The notes under the pieces were generated by a model, which had not been told where the DNA came from, did not search any database, and saw only the letters and a list, made by a program, of their open reading frames with translations. The position numbers were made by a program, and so were the translations under genes. This document shows, piece after piece, positions 42,877-54,720 of a stretch of 64,000 nt of DNA (positions are counted from its first letter, which is position 1; each line of letters begins with the position of its first letter). The DNA comes from Liriodendron chinense (lineage: Eukaryota; Streptophyta; Magnoliopsida; Magnoliales; Magnoliaceae). The DNA is taken from the NCBI GenBank assembly GCA_003013855.2, contig ML058492.1, forward strand, positions 3,441,365 to 3,505,364, given 5' to 3'.

Positions 42877-43149
42877 GTAGATAATGAACCCTTTGAATTA
42901 TGACAATAATTATAATCTGCATATTTATGTGCGAGTATGAGTCTTATATCCTGCATTCACCTTTGAAAATGAATCGACTCCCTTACTGGTTTTTGTTTCA
43001 AAGGCAGTTTGTACCCTGATAACATACAGCAAGTGTTCTATAGAAGGAAAAGGGTAGTTCCTTTCCAATGGTGGCCAATCATTTTCTTTTCTTTGTTAAG
43101 AAACTATCAATAAGAGGATGGCTGTCCAAAATATCGTCATTATTGTTGT

Positions 43150-43275
43150 CATCTAAGCCTCATCCCAATTGGGGTCGGCTAGATGAATCTTGTTCCACCA
43201 TTCCACTCTATTCAGGGCCATGCCTTCAGTTAGGCCGGATGTGCGAAATATGTATATGATTTTTACTCGTGGATT
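43150..43275 (-). mobile_element. RTE-type LINE 3' end fragment
   Basis: On the - strand the frame includes TEGMALNRVEWWNKIHLADP, followed by the CCGACCCCAATTGGGATGAG-type 3' end. This is the characteristic C-terminus of plant RTE retroposons. Confidence 0.75.
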
Positions 43276-43389
43276 TGTGTGGTTAAAATATGGTAGAAAA
43301 TAAGAAAAGAAATGAGGAGATTCAAACAAGGCAACAATCTTCAGTTGCAATACCTCGCTTTAATTTGTCACTTTCCTCCAGGAACAAAA

Positions 43390-44165
43390 GTAAAGCTTGG
43401 GATTAGGATTTGGGAGGATAAAAAGAAAAATTAGGCTTTGCTCCCTAAATGGTGGTGGAGGTTCGGTGTTGAGTGCAGTGATCTTTGGAGGAACGTCATT
43501 GCTTGCATGTATTGGTAAAAGAAGAGAGGATGGACTCTAGGAGATATGGTTAAATGGGGAGGATCTTAAATTGGAAGATATTGCCAAGTTTGGGCATTCA
43601 TCAGGACAGGTGGGTGAAGTCTTTGCCAAGTTGATGATACTAGAGATTGGCTCATGTGATAGAATCCGGTTCTGGTAGAATGTTTGGGTTGGGGATGCTA
43701 TGCTTCCAGTGGGGTTTTTAGTATAGTTCTCTCTTCCATAAAGGACGACTGTTTGAAGTGTTGGTTTATCTTGTCCGGAGTTTGATCCTCGGGAGGAACT
43801 AGTGGGATTTTGAAGCTTTCTGCTGGAGAATGGTTGTGAATAAGACTCTCATGTTGGATCGCCTGCAGTGGAGGAAAATCTCTCTTCTTAATGTGTAGTG
43901 TACCCTTGAATCAATGGATCACTTGTTTCTACACTGTGATATGGCCATGGAGATCTGGATTGTCTTTTTTCCATCTATTCATTATATCTTGGGTGCTGCC
44001 CTCGGTGACAGATCTCATATTAGGATGTTTGGGCGGCCCTTTCAAGAGGGGGAAAAAGTTGTGAAGGTCACATACTCTGGCAATTATGTGGGGTATGTGG
44101 AAGGACAAATCTTTGTCAGCTGTTCTGGTTCTCAATCCCCAGGAGAGCATATTAAGTTTCTTCTT
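43390..44165 (+). pseudogene. L1-type LINE fragment, RT C-terminus and zf-RVT region
   Basis: On the + strand, broken frames contain LLPKWWWRFG-like and DLWRNVIACMYW pieces, then near 43900 ESMDHLFLHCDMAMEIWIVF, the conserved HLFLHC zinc-binding-like motif at the end of plant L1 ORF2. An RNase H piece of the same element appears after the RTE insertion. Confidence 0.75.
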
Positions 44166-44169
44166 GTAG

Positions 44170-44560
44170 GTTGGTCGTTGTCATCATCTAACCCTTATCC
44201 CAATTAATTGGGGTTGGCTACATGAATATTGTTTCGCCATCCACTCTATCAAGCGCCAGACCTTCAGTTACTTTTCTTACTACTTCCATCCACATCCTTC
44301 TGGGCCTTCCCCTTGCCCTTTTAGAGTCTGTAACTTGTACCAACTCACTCTTGACCAGTGAAGTTTTTGTTCTATAGGCACTTCTCAATTTCTTCCTTCC
44401 AGCTTGAAATCTATGGGCAACATCCTTCTCAATCTCTTCACTCTCATGAATTATTGACCCAAGGAATCGGAAGTGGTCATTTTGGGAAACTTCTTGATCA
44501 GATATCTTAATCAATTCCTCATTTTCACTCCTGTTACTAAAATTGCACACATATACTCTG
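44170..44560 (-). mobile_element. RTE-type LINE fragment inserted in an L1 element
   Basis: The - strand frame 44550-44218 carries DHFRFLGSIIHESEEIEKDV, AHRFQAGRKKLRSA, then SELVQVTDSKRARGRPRRMW and VTEGLALDRVDGETIF. These are the RT C-terminus and final segment of RTE elements, joined by an internal deletion. L1 sequence lies on both sides. Confidence 0.82.
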
Positions 44561-44599
44561 CTTTAGTCTGATTAATTTTAAATCCTTTAGAATTTGAAG

Positions 44600-44800
44600 G
44601 GGGTGAGAGAACTAATCTTCGAAGTAGTTGGTATGAAGTTATTTATGGTTGTCTTTAAGCCTTAAGATGCTGGTCTCTTGGATCTCTTTCTCCCAGGGCA
44701 GTGAAAGTTAAATGCTGACGGAAGCTCTATTGAGAAACCTAAAAATTCAAATATTGGAGGGGTGATTCAGGATCATCTTGGTGACCAATGGGTATTGTTG
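44600..44800 (+). pseudogene. L1-type LINE RNase H fragment
   Basis: After one frame change the + strand reads ADGSSIEKPKNSNIGGVIQD followed by HLGDQW, the N-terminal part of the RNase H domain found at the end of plant L1 ORF2. It continues the L1 of 43390-44165. Confidence 0.75.
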
Positions 44801-45025
44801 CTGTAAGCTATAAACCCATTTGGGAGATTGGATTTGGAATGAATTGGAATCCAAATTGCAATTATATTAGAATTAAGGTGATTCTGAATCCTCATTTGTG
44901 TTTGGTTGAAATGCACCGGAATCCAAACCTTCCATTTGGAAACTTGTATTTGGCGGGCATTGGAATTCTTCGGTATATTCATAGGACTAAGATTTGATTA
45001 ACTAAATTAGCTTTCATATCCCAAA

Positions 45026-45078
<53 letters not shown>

Positions 45079-47080
45079 TATTTGATATAATGATCGTAAT
45101 AAGCCCATTAAAATATATACTTTGGCCAAAAAAGAGGAAATTCCAAGCCTTGGGTGGGCCACAATGCAAGGATCACAAACAAGTGACTCACCGACGTCTT
45201 TTCAACGTCCATTTAGATGTCTAGCGCTTGGATGGTTCAGATCATTTTATTGATGTGATTTTAGTGTTGTAGCTGATAATCGGATTGTTTTGGGGTATCA
45301 TCAGCGTGCCATGCGTCTAGTGGATTAGTAGCCTAGAGACACCATTGTTACATGTGCGACTCTCCGACCCTTCAAAAAAGAGGTAAAAAAGGCATTTCCT
45401 TTGGATTAGATGGGAATCTCAGCATTTCGATGAGATTTCAAAACACACCAAAAAGGTGGATTTGAAATACCTCCAAATCTAAGGCTGCCAAATGCAAAAG
45501 GCAGCTATTTGGATTTGAAATACACCCATTTATCAACAAATCCAAGGTGCCAAACGGGGTGTATATGTAGATGTTTGCAACTACAGTGGAGGTGACACTT
45601 CTTAAAGAGTACTTTTGTGGCTCCTTTATTGTTGGGGTGATTTTATGCAATTGCTTGGGTTTTCGGAAAATGTTCTGCTCCTTGGAAGCGGCAATTCCGT
45701 GTAGATGATATCTTAAATAACCTTTTCCTTTAAGAGTTGGGTTTAGTCATGTCACGAGAGATGCCCACCCTTTTTTGAACTCCTCTCGCGAAGGTGGACT
45801 TTTGTACGTGCTGTAAGACCTATGTTTCCAATAATAAAATGATGATGAGGATGATTTATGTAGATGTATATGTTTCAGATACCCTTAGCCTTTTGTTTAA
45901 AAGATGACACACATTAGTTACAATTATGCAAACTGATTATTTTAAAGCAAAGGCATTTATTCTGAGAGTATGCTTAAGAATTTTCTCCAATCAGTTGTTG
46001 TGGCCTTTATGGAGGCATGAACTCCAACAATCCCTTTGTCTTGAGGATTTCCTTGCATTTTTTTTTCTTGTTAATAGAACTTTTTTCTCGAACTCAAAAA
46101 AGAAATGATTGTTACCTCTAAATAATATTTCTTGCTGTAAACTGCTTTTATCACAATATGAGTTGAGAATTGATGTCTACGCCAAATTGATGGATGAACC
46201 TTTCGTCCACTTTTACTAATATGTTAGTACTTGCTTGAAATTGGAAGTTCAAGGCTTTAGACTAGAGTGTTGAGGCTTAAAAATTAGTGGAACTAAGGTA
46301 GAGTTTGATATGGAACGCAACTTTGCTAAGAATAGCCATGTAGAGTCCAGACTATAGTTGGTCAGGAGATTACTCAAAGTAATTTGTTTCATTATCTAAA
46401 AGGTCCTAAGATCTGGGGGGGGGGCGTGGAGGTAGAGGTAGAGGGACATCATCATGAAACCCGAGGAAGCAGTGATGCCCAAGAGATCAAAGATGGCTAG
46501 ACCATAGTTTGTCCCTGAATGCTCCCAAGAAGCTAGAGGTGTGATGAGTACTGAAGGATAGTCATACTTGTATTCAACATTGACCTTAGATGGCAGATAG
46601 TTGAAGCCTTATTTATTTTCAAGAATTATGGAAAGTTGATAGGGATTTTGATACAAAGAATTCAAGTTACAAGCGAACTATGAACGTTTGCTTTTGTTTA
46701 TTTCATATTTAAGGATAAAGCAAAGAAGGTGGTTGATATTGTGAATGGGCAAAGGTCAAACGGTTAAGACCAATGGTTTATCCCACGAAATACAGATGAG
46801 TCTAAAGGATTAAACATTTGTCGGTACAGGAGTTAGCATGTTGAATCAGGAACCTACTTTACATGCTTGACAATCCCTATAGTGGATGTCTGTTCTTTGA
46901 GGAGGCAAATTTTTTTTTTTTTTTTGGGGGGCGGGGGGTGAGGGATATCGTGATGGCATGGCTGCCAATAAGAAAGGACTATTGAAGTTCCATCTCATTG
47001 ACAGACATGACTTGTCAATCTTCTTGATCGATGAGTTTTCTAGGTTGGTCAATAAAAATTGAAGACCATAATGGTAGTAA
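44801..47080. other. Intergenic DNA with a (GT)n microsatellite, otherwise unassigned
   Basis: Apart from the GT run (45029-45077) and a T/G tract at 46911-46937, no coding similarity is recognised. The 46420-47050 part has a somewhat coding-like composition with broken frames and may be retrotransposon debris. Confidence 0.4.
45029..45077. repeat. (GT)n microsatellite
   Basis: An uninterrupted GT run of about 49 bases. Confidence 0.95.
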
Positions 47081-47084
47081 AAAA

Positions 47085-47790
47085 CACGGTCACGTTACAG
47101 CTATAAAAGCTATTATGTAAAGGAAACCTAACCTCCATTATGTGATATGGGGTTCAGTCCATTATGAAAAAGTGGGTTGTAATGGTCCGTATTGAACGAT
47201 GTAGGCCGATATGCCCCCTATCAGCACTATTATGGGACCGATGCACCATTACAGGACGACCATAAAGAGCCCATTTTGAATTTTTTAAATTTTCTCAGTT
47301 TTCCACTTTATTTATTTTGACCATGAAGGAAGCTTAAAAAGTAAATTTAAACCAGATGTAGGAATATTTTGAGGATGCAATTCAATAAACAGAAGCTGAC
47401 TGGACTATTTTGGGAAATATCAAAAGTGAGGGGTAAACTATCACTTTTTTTTTCATTTTTCTTTGTTTTGTTGTACTTATATGTAATGAACCCTAATCCA
47501 CTAAATTATGTGTGGCTTGTGTTCAATTAGGGCCTATTTGGTCTATTTTTAGCATGTCAAGTTGACACTGCATGGCAGACAATATTGTTACTAAACAATG
47601 GCCCATTACACCATCAATCAAAACCAAAAGGAATATATATTTGGGATCCTAATATTTTTTAGAATTTTACCAATAATTTTTTAGATCTTCTCCCCCCCCC
47701 CCACAAAAAAAAAAGTTTCAACCATTACAGAGCCATGTTGTCTAATACGGCCTGTATCGCATCAGCCATCTGACCGTGACCATTATTAAA
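47085..47790. mobile_element. Diverged family C-like element
   Basis: The left part has GGTCACGTTACAGCTATAAA, ATGGTCCGTATTGAACG and GCCGATATGCCCCC; the right part has CCATTACAGAGCC, ACGGCCTGTATCGC and GACCGTGACCATTATT. The pattern of palindromic termini around an AT-rich centre is that of family C, but heavily mutated. Confidence 0.5.
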
Positions 47791-47799
47791 TACCTTGAA

Positions 47800-49640
47800 G
47801 ACTATTCTCCCAATGGGAGCTGAGGTGATGGATTGGGAATATTTCTTCTGATGCTGCTATTGAAGTTGGAGATCAATGGGATTCCGCAAGATAATGAGAG
47901 AAAGGCAGAGGGGCCTCTTCTTGATATCGAGTGCAGGAAAGTGTCATCGGATTCTTTGAGTAAAATAATGTGGTTTAGGGTGTTGGTAGTACCACTTCAA
48001 TGCATGGGACCTCTAAATGTTTAAAGTCATTGAGTCATGCTATGGGCTTGTGTTGGAGATGGATTTGAAGTTTGTATGCAAGGACATCTGGGATCTTGAA
48101 AAGAGTTAGAAGTCCTCTTAGATGGTGGTTTGCCGGCGAAGTTTACAGCTCCATGCACTGTTGAGGGTTGTGCTTACACTATCAGGATAAGAGCAGAATG
48201 AGGAAGCATCTGGATTGATGAGAAAAAAGCTTTTTGGGGAGGGAAGGTGATTGTTCTCAGTAGGAAATATGGGGGAGAAATGGATCAATTTGGTCAGTTG
48301 AGGAAGATGGTGACGTAGCAAACGTCTTCTACCTGTATTTTATTGTTGTAGTGTGCTGTCAAGGGTAAAGATGGTGATTTTACACAAAGTGGAAGATCGA
48401 TACTGAGGTGACCTGCGGAACTAGCTAGAGTGGAGTTACGAACAAAGGGTCACCTCTCCATAATGATAGTGTGGAGATAGGTGTTGAGGGAAGAGTAATC
48501 CCGAAAAGGTGATGGTACATTGGTTGCTTTTACAAATTTTAAATTATTTTTGTTTAAAAGCCTACGAGTTTTTTACAAGATTATTCACGAGTGAATTTCA
48601 GCTCATTGCAAGATTATCCGAAAATGACATTCTTTGAACCGAGTAAGGATAAGAATGTAATTTTGGAATTAGATCTTGAAGGTGCCTTATGCACATAAGA
48701 TTTGTTGTTTTTTTTTTTTTTTTTTGAGGGGCTTCAGTTGGTGGAATTATGGGGAACAAGGATATGATCATGGTGTAGATGATTTAATGGGTTCGTTTTC
48801 GATGTCACTTCAATGCTCCCTTGTGTGTTTGTGTGTGGGTGAGAGAATTTTCTATGGGTCTTCAAGGTTGTAGATGGGCTGATTGAGAGAAGGAAAAGGA
48901 CTAATTTTTGGGTAGAGCTTAAGCAACTGATAGAAGGTGGGATTTGCTATGGTGCATGGGAGGTGATTTTAACGTGTTTAAATTATCCCAAGACAGCTTT
49001 GCGATGTACAGTGAATATTAATATGATGAGTTTTGTTATTGTCTTTTTTAATGATCTAATCGATCTTCCTCTTGGGGTAGAGGTGTGTTGGGAGGGGTTG
49101 TATGGTTGGTCTAGTTATCATCAAAAGCCAGTCGTGTGTAAGCTTGACTGATTCTTGATTTTTATCTAGTTTTGGGTGGGTGGGGGATGATTTTGTGAGG
49201 TGGATCAGATGGCTCTCCCTCGTCTTGCTTTCAATCATAGTGTGGTTCTTCTTGAGGTGATGGGTTTGCCTTTTGGTAAAGTTTCATTTTGATTTGAAAA
49301 CATGATGTGTTGGAATAGGATGGAATTTACCACAAAGTTGCTAATGTCAATAGGGATGAAAAGATGCAGAATCTTAATGATAGTCTTAAGAAGGAGAGGG
49401 AAATGCTAAAGGAGTTTAGAAGAGATGCAGAATCTTAATGATAGTCTTAAGAAGGAGAAGGAAATGCTAAAGGAGTTTATGGAGGATTTGAGGGAACAGT
49501 GGGTATGGCAGCAAAAGTCGAGGTCTGCTTGATTAAAAAAGGGGAAAAGAATATTGATTAGTAGCTTTCCAGAGAATGGTTAGTTGAAGGCGGGGGACAA
49601 GTTCAAGGAGTGTCAAAACAGTTACATAACGGCTTGGCTT
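47800..49640 (+). pseudogene. L1-type LINE relic, ORF1 to endonuclease region
   Basis: On the + strand, pieces of the endonuclease domain are visible in shifting frames: RKRTNFWVELKQLIEGG at about 48890, ACGTGTTTAAATTATCC where GGDFNV-type text is expected, FFNDLIDLPLGV around 49050, SSYHQKPVVCKLD at 49115-49150 and QMALPRLAFNHSVVLLEVMG after 49200. These follow the order of plant L1 ORF2. Stops and indels are many. Confidence 0.72.
49362..49480 (+). repeat. 61-bp tandem duplication in the LINE relic
   Basis: AGATGCAGAATCTTAATGAT starts at 49362 and again at 49423. The units run about 55 bases with one visible difference (GAGAGGG against GAGAAGG), so the event is recent compared with the relic's other damage. 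Confidence 0.88.
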
Positions 49641-49992
49641 GTTAAACGTTACAAGGTCATAGCAACACCCCTCCAAGAGACTACAAGAATTAAAAAGAAT
49701 AATAATAAAATAAAAATCTGATCTGGCATGAGAGCCATTATAAAGCTGAATTAAACATCTTCTTCTTTTAATGCCAAAGAGAACTCAGATTCCAGTAAAT
49801 GATAGATAAGAGGTTACAAAAACCATGCAGATGGACTACATTTCTTCCTTCCCTCCAAGAGGTTTACAAAATTGCACCCAAAAAGAAAAGTACCAAAACA
49901 AGAAGAAGAAGCAAAAGGAAAACAAAATTGCCAAGATAGAACACTGCTTAAAAGAAAAGAAGAAAAAAAACACGAAAAGAAAAGAAAGCAGC

Positions 49993-51186
49993 CTATGCAC
50001 CTCCATGACTGCTAGCATCTGCTCTCAGATGCTCAATTACACTCGCCACTGAACAACACAACCCAGCTTCTGCTGCAAACGATCTTACGAGCTTCTCCAT
50101 CGATCTCATCTCTTCATGTAACTCATTATACAAAGCCAAGTAGGAGAAATGCTCATCCAACACCAACGCAAGACACCCCACGATCGATTCAACCGTCGGG
50201 ACCCACTCGCAAGCTTCCAATCCTAAAGCCATAGCACCGGGGCATGGCCCTGCTTCCGGAAACTTCTCATACTTCCTCAACCACTTCCCCAGATACTTCA
50301 CTAACCTCAGCACCTCTGATCCATCGAGTCTTGCAACAGCCCACGATAAAGCCAACCCGTCGACGTTCTTCGATCCAAACAGATAGTGCAAGCATAGCTC
50401 ATATGCTGAAAACCCATCATGCGCCATCATGAGAAGAACCGCGGCCCGCCTCGCTATGCGGGACTTCTCTTTAGGCAGTGTGTTCTGAGCCGCTCTCTCG
50501 ATTGATAAGATTGCCTGCCTTTCCCATTCCTTTCTCACACTAATCATACTGTTATAACCGTCTTTGGACGGAGAAAGGAAATACTTCAAAATGAGGAGAA
50601 GATCCGACGACTGGAGATCGGAAACACTCCTGACATAAAGACAAATTGAATTCGACCTGTTCTTCTGTATGAGATCTTCGATCAGATTCACTGAAGATGA
50701 ACAGCCCACGACAAGTCCATGGGCAATCAGCGAATCCACCAATTCCCACAGTCCAAGGGCCACGCAAGCCTCTGAAACTAGCCCCGCAACGTCCCGAGAG
50801 ATTACAAACGCCAGTTTTGAGATTGCAAGAGGGGTGTAGTCGGCATCAGTGGGGCCCACCCCAATCGAGAGGCCGATCCCTTCCCGGGTTTTCTCAAGGA
50901 AGGAGTTGAGGATTCGCAAGAATTCATCTGAGGTGAGGGTGTTTGGGGACTTGAGCTTGCGCTTGAGCTTGCTGAAGAATCGATGGTTGGATTCGATAAT
51001 ATGGGAATCGACGGGTGAGATTTGCCATCCGGTGATGGGGTTGATGAGGTTGTTAGAAGGGAATTTAGCGTCTGGCTTTAAGAGGGAGAAGATGGGGTCG
51101 GGATTGAGAATGATGGAGTGTTTGGATGGGGTTCGGGGGGTCTGAGATTCAGATTTTGCAATCGTGATGGTTTCGAGCAGCGACAT
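49993..51186 (-). CDS. Conserved plant protein of unknown function, 397 residues, single exon
   Basis: I recognise this as a conserved plant protein but not its function. The open frame extends upstream to an ATG at 51423 (476 codons). The start at 51186 (MSLLETITIA) is preferred, because the upstream 79 codons are low-complexity and the conserved-looking part begins there. Features: a Ser/Pro-rich N terminus (residues 1-50) with NPDPIFSLLKP, then TGWQISPVDSHIIESN and FFSKLKRKLKSPN, and a long helical C-terminal part (YFLSPSKDGYNSMISVRKEW, FSAYELCLHYLFGSKN, YLGKWLRKYEKFPEAGPCPG, ACEWVPTVESIVGCLALVLD). There are no signal peptide, membrane segments or catalytic motifs. An intact frame of this length amid dead transposons argues for a functional gene. 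A human or fungal counterpart is not obvious to me. Confidence 0.85.
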   Translation of the reverse strand: MSLLETITIAKSESQTPRTPSKHSIILNPDPIFSLLKPDAKFPSNNLINPITGWQISPVDSHIIESNHRFFSKLKRKLKSPNTLTSDEFLRILNSFLEKTREGIGLSIGVGPTDADYTPLAISKLAFVISRDVAGLVSEACVALGLWELVDSLIAHGLVVGCSSSVNLIEDLIQKNRSNSICLYVRSVSDLQSSDLLLILKYFLSPSKDGYNSMISVRKEWERQAILSIERAAQNTLPKEKSRIARRAAVLLMMAHDGFSAYELCLHYLFGSKNVDGLALSWAVARLDGSEVLRLVKYLGKWLRKYEKFPEAGPCPGAMALGLEACEWVPTVESIVGCLALVLDEHFSYLALYNELHEEMRSMEKLVRSFAAEAGLCCSVASVIEHLRADASSHGGA

Positions 51187-51431
51187 GAGTGGTCTGTTTC
51201 TACTACGAAAAGTAATGTTTTTGGAGTGAGGAATAAAGAAATACGTACCTGATTGCTCGTTTTTCTCTTCTTCTTCTTCTGGCAATGGAGGTAGATTGAG
51301 AAAATGGAAGGGGGCCGTTTGGAGGGTTAAGAGGGTTTTGGGTTTGGAGTGAGAGCGAGGGTTTTGGGTTTGGAGGATTCTGGTGTAAGAGATTGCGTAC
51401 TGAGTAAACTTCGTGGGGTCCACCTTGTTGT
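51187..51431 (-). promoter_or_regulatory. 5' leader of the unknown-function gene, with an in-frame extension
   Basis: The frame is open through 79 codons upstream of 51186. On the - strand the leader contains CAG|GTACGT (about 51249-51241) and, 46 bases later, TTTTCGTAG (ending about 51202). These look like splice sites, but the interval is shorter than usual plant introns. An acidic run (EEEEEK) lies just upstream. Confidence 0.4.
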
Positions 51432-53059
51432 ATGTTTCTTATCTACACCGTACATCTGCTTTATCAGCTCATTTTATGGAATGATCCCAAAATTGAAGCA
51501 TATCCAAATCTCAAGTGGACCACACCACAGGAAAGAACGGAGATAATGACTTCCACCATTGAAACCTTCCTAGGGCATAGTGATGCTTATTTGTCATCCA
51601 ACCTGTTAATAAGGTCACACAGACATGGATGAAGGGGAAAAAAAAACAAATATCAGCTTGTTAAAACTTCTACTGCCCAAAGAAGTTTTCAACGGTAGGC
51701 ATTCAATTCCTACTTTTTCCTGCGGAGTGGTCTAGATATGCTTTAATTATTTTAGGTTTATGCCCTTAAATGAGCTGATAAAACGAATGGACGGCATGGA
51801 TAAGACACAAACATCATGGGTCCCACAGAGTTTACTGGGTGTAGTGAGTGTTCGCAATAGGCATCCTTGGCGTTAGGGTTTTATACTGGGATGGGCTTGC
51901 CTGCGAAAGTCTTCGCACCAACTTCCTACGACGGGAAGTTAGGTGGGGCACGCTGTGATGTTCATGAGAAATCCACCCCGTCCATCCGCTTGGCTAAATC
52001 ATGTTAGAACATGGACCCAAAAATTAAGAAGATTCAAAGCTCAAGTGGGCCACACGGCAGGAAAAAGTGGGTAAGGAAATGCCTACCATTGAAACTCTTG
52101 GGTCCAGCGTGATGTTTATATGCCATCCATACCGTTTAAAAGGCCGCTCCTATTGGGTTGAACTGAAAACAAAAAAATATATATTATCCTGATCCAAAAC
52201 TTGGGGCCCTACGAATGTTTCTACGGTGGAGGCTCAATCCTCACTGTTTCCTGTCATGCGGCCCACTTGAGTTTTCGTTATTTCTCATTTTTTATCTCAT
52301 TTCCTAACATGATGCCGAAAAATGGATGGCCCGGGTGGATTTCTCACGAACGTCGCAGTGGGACCCACCTACTTCCACGTTAATATGTGAATACATCCAG
52401 ATGAGCCCGTCCAACGGGAAATATGTGAAACTGATCCTAAAACCTTTAAATTTACATGGTGTGTCCCACCTGATGTTTGGATTAGGCTGATTTTTGTAAT
52501 TTGATTTCACCCTTGTGAGTGACACCTGAATAACAGGTTTGATGAAAGATACACACCATGGTAGCACCACAGACAAACTATGGTTAATATCTCATCCCTA
52601 TTGTTCCCTATGGTGTGGCCCACCTAAGTTTTGATATCTCACTGATGTTTTTCCACAGATCTTAGAACCGAGGATAGAACATGATGGACGGAGTTGATTT
52701 CATATATACAACATGGGCCCACAAGCTTGGGTGTTTTACGCCCTGCATAAAACAACAGTGGTAGAGGATTCCTGTCCGTGGGATGGTAAGGGCCACTGCC
52801 CTGCGGTCGAACATGTAACACTTGTGCAAGATCCTCGCCGAACATTAGGGAAGGATTACTATGGCCACTTTCGATCTATACATTGGTCTGATTTTGGGCC
52901 GGGCATATACTGATGGAAGCGGATTGCCCGGAAGTTCCTGCGTGTGTGGGGGTCCACTGAGAAGTTTGTGACAAATCTACTCCACTCATCCCTTTTTCCA
53001 GATAATGTCACAACATTAGGCCAAAAATGACGCAGATTCAAAACTTAAGTGGATCACAT
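51432..53059. repeat. Family D dispersed repeats (unclassified)
   Basis: Text of the type AAGTGGACCACACCACAGGAAA, CCACCATTGAAACCTTC, GTGATGCTTATTTGTCATCC and TTCCCAATTATTTTGAAC-like lines recurs several times between 51432 and 53059 in both orientations, and again from 57581. Each unit is a few hundred bases with diverged copies. They lack coding capacity and I cannot see clear ends. Confidence 0.6.
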
Positions 53060-53307
53060 TCAAAGAATATGATTTTTCTCAGTTCTATTATACACTGTTA
53101 CAATACATTTATAAATCTTTTTGATCTCCCATATTTTTTGGGTTCACTGTACCAAGAAACAAATTTATTGTTTAAAGAAAGTAATTTAAAATTCAAAAAT
53201 TCAATATGGAGAATTAAAGAGAGAGATGAGGATTTGGTTGAGGCTTTGCATGATCTAAGGGACTGTGAGGATTTGATTGAGCCTTGATTGTATCTTCTAA
53301 TTTGTCA
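53060..53307 (-). repeat. 3' LTR of the RE1-like element
   Basis: On the - strand it starts TGACAAATTAG and ends ATCATATTCTTTGA. It aligns over its full length with 57334-57575. Confidence 0.9.
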
Positions 53308-53379
53308 CACCCCTGCAAGTTGATGGGTCGAGCACAGACCATCAGTTTGTCCTTTAACTATTGAAAACAAAGCCAAGCT

Positions 53380-54300
53380 AATCCTTTTGTGAAGATGTCG
53401 GTTACTTGATCAAGGGTATGAATATACTGCATTTGAAGTTTATTGCGAACAACTTTCTCGCACACATAATGATAATCAACTTCCAAATGTTTCGTGTGAG
53501 CATGAAATATTGGGTTGGATTCTAAGGCAATGGAGCTAACATTATCACACTAAATTAACCGAGCTGAGGTTAGATAAACATGCAGATCACAAAGCAATTG
53601 TCGTAGCCATGAAATTTCAACAGCAGTAAGAGCAAGTTGGCGATATTCAGATTTTGTACTAGACTGAGAAACAATCGATTGTTTCTTAGAGCTCCAAGCA
53701 ATAAGATTGAGCTTAAGATAAACATAGTGGCCACCAATGGAATGGCGGTATGTAGGACTCCCAGCATAGTCTGCGTCTGAAAAAGCTTTAAGATGCAACG
53801 TGGCGGGCTGAAATAGAAGCCCTTCATTAATGGAGCCTTTAACATAGAGAAGAATTCGCCTGACGGTGGTCCAATGTGTTATGCATATGTTGACACACTT
53901 GATTGACAGCAAAGGTAAGATCTGGACGTGTAAGAGTGAGATATTGAAGTGCACCAACAACACTACTATACTCAAATCCTCAAGAGGATCACCATCAAAT
54001 TGTGCCATCTTTTGACCATTGGCAATAGAAGTGGTGTAAGGCTTAGTATGTTCCATGTGAAGAAGTTGTAGGAGATCAACAGCATATTTAGTTTGAGTAA
54101 GATAGAGACCCTCGGAAAATTGAGCTTCTAAACCAAGAAAATAATGTAACTGACCCAAATCCTTCATAGCAAATAACTTGCCAAGAGATGTAATAAGCTG
54201 AGAAATCTGAGTTGTGTTGTTACCAGTAATTAGAATATCATCAACATAAATGAGAAGAATGAGAAAAATGTCGTCTTAATGGTAAACAAATAGAGAAGAG
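53380..54300 (-). pseudogene. RE1-like RT C-terminus and RNase H
   Basis: On the - strand: YVDDILI (near 54247), MKDLGQLHYFLGLEAQFSEG, FSDADYAGSPTYRHSIGG, IAWSSKKQSIVSQSSTKSEY, then past a stop CDNVSSIALESNP and DIFTKGL near 53390. A frame change lies near 53930. Confidence 0.88.
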
Positions 54301-54331
54301 TATGCTTTAGAGACATTAAAACTTAATTCCT

Positions 54332-54720
54332 CTAAATAATCTGAGAATCGTTGAAACCAAGCTCTAGGTGCCTATTTGAGGCATAGATAGACTTCCGAAG
54401 TCGGCATACATAATCAAGAAAATTGGGATCCTCAAACCCTTTTGGTTGTCGCATGTATACTTCTTCATTTAAATTCCCACGAAGAAAAGTATTCTGGACA
54501 TCAAGTTGACAAAGTGACCAGTTTTGATAAAGAGCTAAAGTAAGAACTCTGCGAATGGTAGTATGCTTCACCAAAGGGCTAAATGTCTCAGTATAATCAA
54601 CCCATTCTTATTGATGAAAACCATTCGGGACAAGGCGAGCTTTAGAGCGCTCAATGGTCCCATCAAATTTGCACTTGAGCCTGAAAACCCACTTATTAGG
54701 AAGCACATGCATTTTTTGGT
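54332..54720 (-). pseudogene. RE1-like RT N-terminal part
   Basis: VRRVLTLAL-like text, CQLDVQNTFLRGNLNEEVYM and RQPKGFEDPNFLDYVCRLRK identify the palm of copia RT. The expected LYGLKQAPR motif is damaged (SIYASNRHLELGF). Confidence 0.85.

Noticed and set aside
50697..51145. + strand open frames opposite the unknown-function gene
   Set aside because: They are antisense shadows of the long - strand frame with no independent features.
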